DNA from: an uncultured Bacillota bacterium
GTDB taxonomy: Bacteria > Bacillota > Clostridia > Christensenellales > Borkfalkiaceae
Length of the DNA stretch: 33,761 nucleotides
Assembly: GCA_949287105.1 (NCBI GenBank)
Contig: CASEFE010000038.1
Coordinates: 1-33,761, forward strand
Direction of reading: 5' to 3'
The position numbers and the translations under genes are program-made. Below, piece after piece: positions 31,192-33,761 of the stretch (position 1 is its first letter; each line of letters starts with the position of its first letter). The notes under the pieces were generated by a model that was not told where the DNA came from, did no database searches, and saw nothing but the letters and a program-made list of their open reading frames with translations.

Positions 31192-32247
31192 ATGGGGTAT
31201 GCGGAGCGTTTTTCTGATTTGGCGGTGAAGGACACGCCCATTATTTTGGGAATCGAAAGCTCGTGTGACGAAACGGCGTCGGCAGTGATCCGCGGCCGAG
31301 AAATTTTGTCAAGTGTGATCGTATCATCGGCGGCGGAGCAGGCAAAATACGGCGGCGTCGTGCCGGAGATTGCATCGAGAGCACATACGGATGCGATTTC
31401 AGAGGCGGTGGAAGGCGCCGTGAAGGATGCGGGCATTTCTTTGTCCGAAATCGATGCCGTCGCCGTGACATACGGAGCTGGTTTGCTCGGGGCATTGTTG
31501 GTGGGGCTTTCGTTTGCAAAGTCGTTTGCGTGGACGTTGGACGTGCCGCTCGTGTGCGTCGACCATATCCGCGGCCATCTTGCCGCCGCCTACCTGACGG
31601 ATAAAGCATTAAAGCCACCTTTTATTACTTTGCTGGCAAGCGGAGGGCATACGGCAATCCTGTATACGAAAAGCTACGACGAATTTGAAATATTGGGTTC
31701 CACGCGGGATGATGCTGCAGGCGAAGCCTTTGATAAGGCGGCGCGCGTACTGGGGCTTCCGTATCCGGGAGGCCCGAATGTGGAAAGGTTGGCGCGCGAA
31801 GGAAAGGCTTGTATTGAGTTTCCCAAAATGTTCAAAGGGAACGGCTATGATTTTTCATACAGCGGCCTGAAAACGGCAGTTCTCAACTATTGTCATAATA
31901 AGGAGCAGAGAAAAGAGGCGTACAGCCGCGCAGATGTGGCGGCTTCGTTTCAGAGCGCCGCATGCGACGTTTTATGCGAGCGCGCCGTCCGCGCGGCAAT
32001 TGAAAAGGGGTGTGACACGATAGCAGTCGGCGGCGGTGTGGCGGCAAACGGCTATTTGCGGGAAAGCCTGGAAAAGATGTGTAAAGCAAAGGGCATACGT
32101 TGTGTGATCCCCGAAAAAAAATACTGTACGGACAACGCGGCGATGATCGCGGCGGAAGGGCTGATCCAATATAAAAACAGAAATTTTTCCGATCTTTCCG
32201 TCAATGCCTGTGCGCACATTCCTTTGGGTAAAAAGGGAAAACAATAA
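31192..32247 (+). CDS. tsaD: tRNA threonylcarbamoyladenosine transferase TsaD
   Basis: A 351-residue ASKHA-fold protein that transfers the threonylcarbamoyl group to A37 of ANN-decoding tRNAs, together with TsaB and TsaE (not in this window). Motifs: LGIESSCDETASAV (19-32), VPEIASRAHT, the metal-binding HxxxH at His125-His129 (DHIRGHLAAAY), LASGGHTA, DDAAGEAFDKAAR, and VGGGVAANGYLRE near the C-terminus. The ATG at 31192 is selected because AAAGGAGGTG lies 6 nt upstream; the in-frame start at 31126 would add 22 residues rich in Cys that are not part of the family. Confidence 0.97.
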   Translation: MGYAERFSDLAVKDTPIILGIESSCDETASAVIRGREILSSVIVSSAAEQAKYGGVVPEIASRAHTDAISEAVEGAVKDAGISLSEIDAVAVTYGAGLLGALLVGLSFAKSFAWTLDVPLVCVDHIRGHLAAAYLTDKALKPPFITLLASGGHTAILYTKSYDEFEILGSTRDDAAGEAFDKAARVLGLPYPGGPNVERLAREGKACIEFPKMFKGNGYDFSYSGLKTAVLNYCHNKEQRKEAYSRADVAASFQSAACDVLCERAVRAAIEKGCDTIAVGGGVAANGYLRESLEKMCKAKGIRCVIPEKKYCTDNAAMIAAEGLIQYKNRNFSDLSVNACAHIPLGKKGKQ

Positions 32248-32261
32248 GCGGTGATACCTTA

Positions 32262-32344
32262 AATATTGTTGCGGTTAAGTAAAATATTTTTAAAAAATAT
32301 TTCAAATGATGAAAAATATTTTTGAAGAATATTTAAAAATATAG
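32262..32344. repeat. Cluster of AATATT palindromes
   Basis: AATATT occurs five times within about 72 bases (starting at 32262, 32283, 32296, 32315 and 32328), each flanked by A and T runs. It lies between tsaD and the promoter of the YwmB-like gene. Such phased A/T tracts can bend DNA or bind AT-hook or nucleoid proteins. The spacing (21, 13, 19, 13) is not regular, so this is only a composition feature with possible function. Confidence 0.4.
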
Positions 32345-32398
32345 AAAAGCGCGAACGGTCGGAAATACACGCCTATTTAATTCTTACTGATTTTGGGG

Positions 32399-32404
32399 TA
32401 TAAT
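32399..32404 (+). promoter_or_regulatory. -10 element before the YwmB-like gene
   Basis: A perfect TATAAT at 32399-32404. TTTAAT at 32376-32381 is 17 nt upstream and is a poor -35. Transcription would start near 32411, 45 nt before the ATG at 32456. Confidence 0.5.
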
Positions 32405-32455
32405 TTAAGAAAAAAGTGGCAATACCTGTCTTCGAAAACGGAGGCAGGTATTTTT

Positions 32456-32890
32456 ATGTTTACAAAAGTTTTATCTCTGTTTGCGGTGTCGATCCTGTGC
32501 ATTGCCGCGCTCGTCGTGCCGCAGGCAACGGAAAAAGCTCTTCTTTTTGACGGCGCTCAGACGTACCTGTTCTATACGCAGAGCGAAAATTCACAGGCAA
32601 AGATCGTTTCTGCCGAAGGAGAGGATGCCGCACGCGTAAAATTTTCTTTGCAGTCTTTGACCGGCGAAAGCGCTCGTTATGAGAACGAGACAATGGCATT
32701 TGCGCAGGCAAAAAGGTACGGGGCGAAACTTGTTTTTACCGAGCAGGCAGCGGACGTACAAAATTATTATTATTACTCCGCGCGGCTGGGCGGCGGCGTT
32801 ATGATCGCAGGAGAAAATGTCAACCTGCAAGTGGCAGTGCGCGGCGAGGGCGCGGCGGTTGGGTATCCGCTTATCTTTGGCGGATATTAA
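32456..32890 (+). CDS. Secreted or membrane-anchored protein, possibly YwmB-like
   Basis: A 144-residue protein with an N-terminal hydrophobic signal/anchor (residues about 5-22, ending AALVVPQA) and no further membrane segment, so the remainder is extracytoplasmic. The C-terminal part reads YYYYSARLGGGVMIAGENVN and then a strand ending GYPLIFGGY. This recalls the C-terminal pattern of YwmB and related proteins found near spoIID/spoIIQ in spore formers (from memory, not by alignment). It sits directly upstream of the SpoIIQ-like gene. The ATG at 32456 has GGAGG 11 nt upstream; an earlier in-frame start overlaps the -10 element. Function unknown. Confidence 0.6.
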   Translation: MFTKVLSLFAVSILCIAALVVPQATEKALLFDGAQTYLFYTQSENSQAKIVSAEGEDAARVKFSLQSLTGESARYENETMAFAQAKRYGAKLVFTEQAADVQNYYYYSARLGGGVMIAGENVNLQVAVRGEGAAVGYPLIFGGY

Positions 32891-32969
32891 AAAAATTTTT
32901 TTTGAAAATGTATAAAAGAAAAAAATCGGTCAAAAATCAAATTATCAAATTCTTTTGGAGGAATCAAGA

Positions 32970-33644
32970 ATGAAAAAGAATCATGAAGAATACGGAAAAG
33001 AAAACGAAACGCCTGTGAAAGTCCGGCGCAAAACGGTATACTATATCGTGTTGGCGGCGTGCGCGCTCGTGCTTGCAGTGGCCGTGACATTGACAGTTGT
33101 GTTCGTAACACAGGATCCCGGCGTATCGATCGAAAAGCCGGAAGATCCGGATGACGGAAAAGAGCCGGAAGATCCCGAAGATCCCGAAGATCCCGATGAC
33201 CCGGATACGCCGAGCGGCGGAGAAATTGTTTTTTCGCTTCCCGTTGAGAATGCAACACTTGGTGCATCGTATACGTTCTGGCACAATCAGACGCTCAACC
33301 GTTATTATTTGCATACCGGCGTAGACTTTAAGGCGGAAGCGGGAACGAAGGTCAGCGCTGCTTACTCCGGAACGGTGGAAAGTGTGACGGATACTCTTCT
33401 TGAAGGCGGAAAAGTGGTGATCGATCACGGCAACGGCCTTAAATCGGAATACGCCTCGATCGATGTTGCTGCCGGCTTGAAGGTTGGCGATAAAGTCACC
33501 AAGGGTCAGCAGATCGGATCAGTGTCCGCTGCGGCAGATGTGATGGGCAACGAATTCAAGGAAGGCTCGCACCTGCATTTCAGCGTTACTAAGGACGGGG
33601 AAAGTGTTGATCCCGAAGGATATCTCGATTTAGATGAAAAATAA
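32970..33644 (+). CDS. M23/LytM-domain protein, SpoIIQ-like
   Basis: A 224-residue membrane-anchored protein: cytoplasmic basic N-terminus, membrane segment at about 23-46, an acidic Pro-Glu-Asp repeat linker (56-80, PEDPEDPEDPDDP) and a LytM/M23 domain (about 100-215). The zinc ligands are present: His115 and Asp119 (LHTGVDFKAEAGT) and His203 in HLH (201-203). So, unlike B. subtilis SpoIIQ, which has lost a ligand, this protein may be an active peptidoglycan endopeptidase, as in clostridial SpoIIQ. SpoIIQ works in the forespore membrane with SpoIIIAH during engulfment. The ATG at 32970 has GGAGG 8 nt upstream. A general M23 peptidase is the alternative; placement after a YwmB-like gene favours the sporulation reading. 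Confidence 0.8.
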   Translation: MKKNHEEYGKENETPVKVRRKTVYYIVLAACALVLAVAVTLTVVFVTQDPGVSIEKPEDPDDGKEPEDPEDPEDPDDPDTPSGGEIVFSLPVENATLGASYTFWHNQTLNRYYLHTGVDFKAEAGTKVSAAYSGTVESVTDTLLEGGKVVIDHGNGLKSEYASIDVAAGLKVGDKVTKGQQIGSVSAAADVMGNEFKEGSHLHFSVTKDGESVDPEGYLDLDEK

Positions 33645-33672
33645 TACGGATTCAATCTGAATAAAGATTTAA

Positions 33673-33710
33673 AAATTCCGCCGGATTTCATAGGAAATCC
33701 GGCGGAATTT
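33673..33710. terminator. 17-bp terminator after the SpoIIQ-like gene
   Basis: Bases 33673-33689 pair perfectly with 33694-33710 around a four-base loop, with A and T runs at the ends of the arms, so it can work in either direction. The stem begins 28 nt after the stop codon. Nothing recognisable lies between it and the right edge of the window. Confidence 0.85.
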
Positions 33711-33761
33711 TCTATAAAAAATATAAAATCTGAATTTCGCGCCAAAAACTGTAAATAGCGG

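Overview
The window reads as a chromosomal segment of an uncultured gut-type Clostridia (Bacillota, low to moderate GC). Evidence: the gene order rpsB-tsf-pyrH-frr-uppS-cdsA-dxr-rseP, strong AGGAGG-type ribosome binding sites, vegetative TTGACA/TATAAT promoters (many with an upstream TGn), ruvX next to a DUF1292 gene, a YugP-type zinc peptidase, and a SpoIIQ-like LytM protein that suggests an endospore former or a descendant of one. I cannot name the genus from sequence alone.

Layout. (1) 1-1880 is visibly AT-rich and accessory-looking: an empty stretch, a GNAT acetyltransferase, a second GNAT fragment that looks frame-disrupted, and, on the minus strand, a promoter followed by a roughly 120-nt structured RNA ending in a terminator-like hairpin. 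(2) 1882-6979: a membrane zinc peptidase and an unrecognised 321-aa protein (minus), then plus-strand genes for a protein with two SANT/Myb-like repeats, a YtxH-like anchor protein, a zinc-dependent phospholipase C family protein and a UMF1-type MFS transporter. (3) 7348-8193: ruvX joined in frame to a DUF1292 gene with no stop codon between them, although the DUF1292 part keeps its own ribosome binding site and ATG. (4) 8494-15618: translation and envelope-lipid cluster: S2 (with a foldable leader), EF-Ts, terminator, UMP kinase, ribosome recycling factor, undecaprenyl diphosphate synthase, CDP-diglyceride synthetase, terminator, DXP reductoisomerase and RseP site-2 protease. (5) 15796-18708: a creatinase-like M24 protein, a creatininase-family protein and a converging AraC-type regulator. 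(6) 18744-24065: ABC-F ATPase and PflX-type radical SAM protein (minus), metK from a near-perfect promoter, and a ComFC-type phosphoribosyltransferase. (7) 24114-32247: secA, a bacterial PH-domain membrane protein, a CaCA cation exchanger, an RF2 gene without the programmed frameshift, an unrecognised membrane protein and tsaD. (8) 32456-33644: a secreted YwmB-like protein and a SpoIIQ-like LytM/M23 protein, closed by a strong hairpin terminator.

Most of the window is housekeeping. The parts most worth a second look are the creatinase-like/creatininase/AraC module, whose M24 member has lost several metal ligands; the ruvX-DUF1292 fusion; and the structured noncoding RNAs at 1629-1764 (minus), 7081-7247 and 8529-8641. 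No CRISPR array, complete insertion sequence, tRNA or rRNA was seen.
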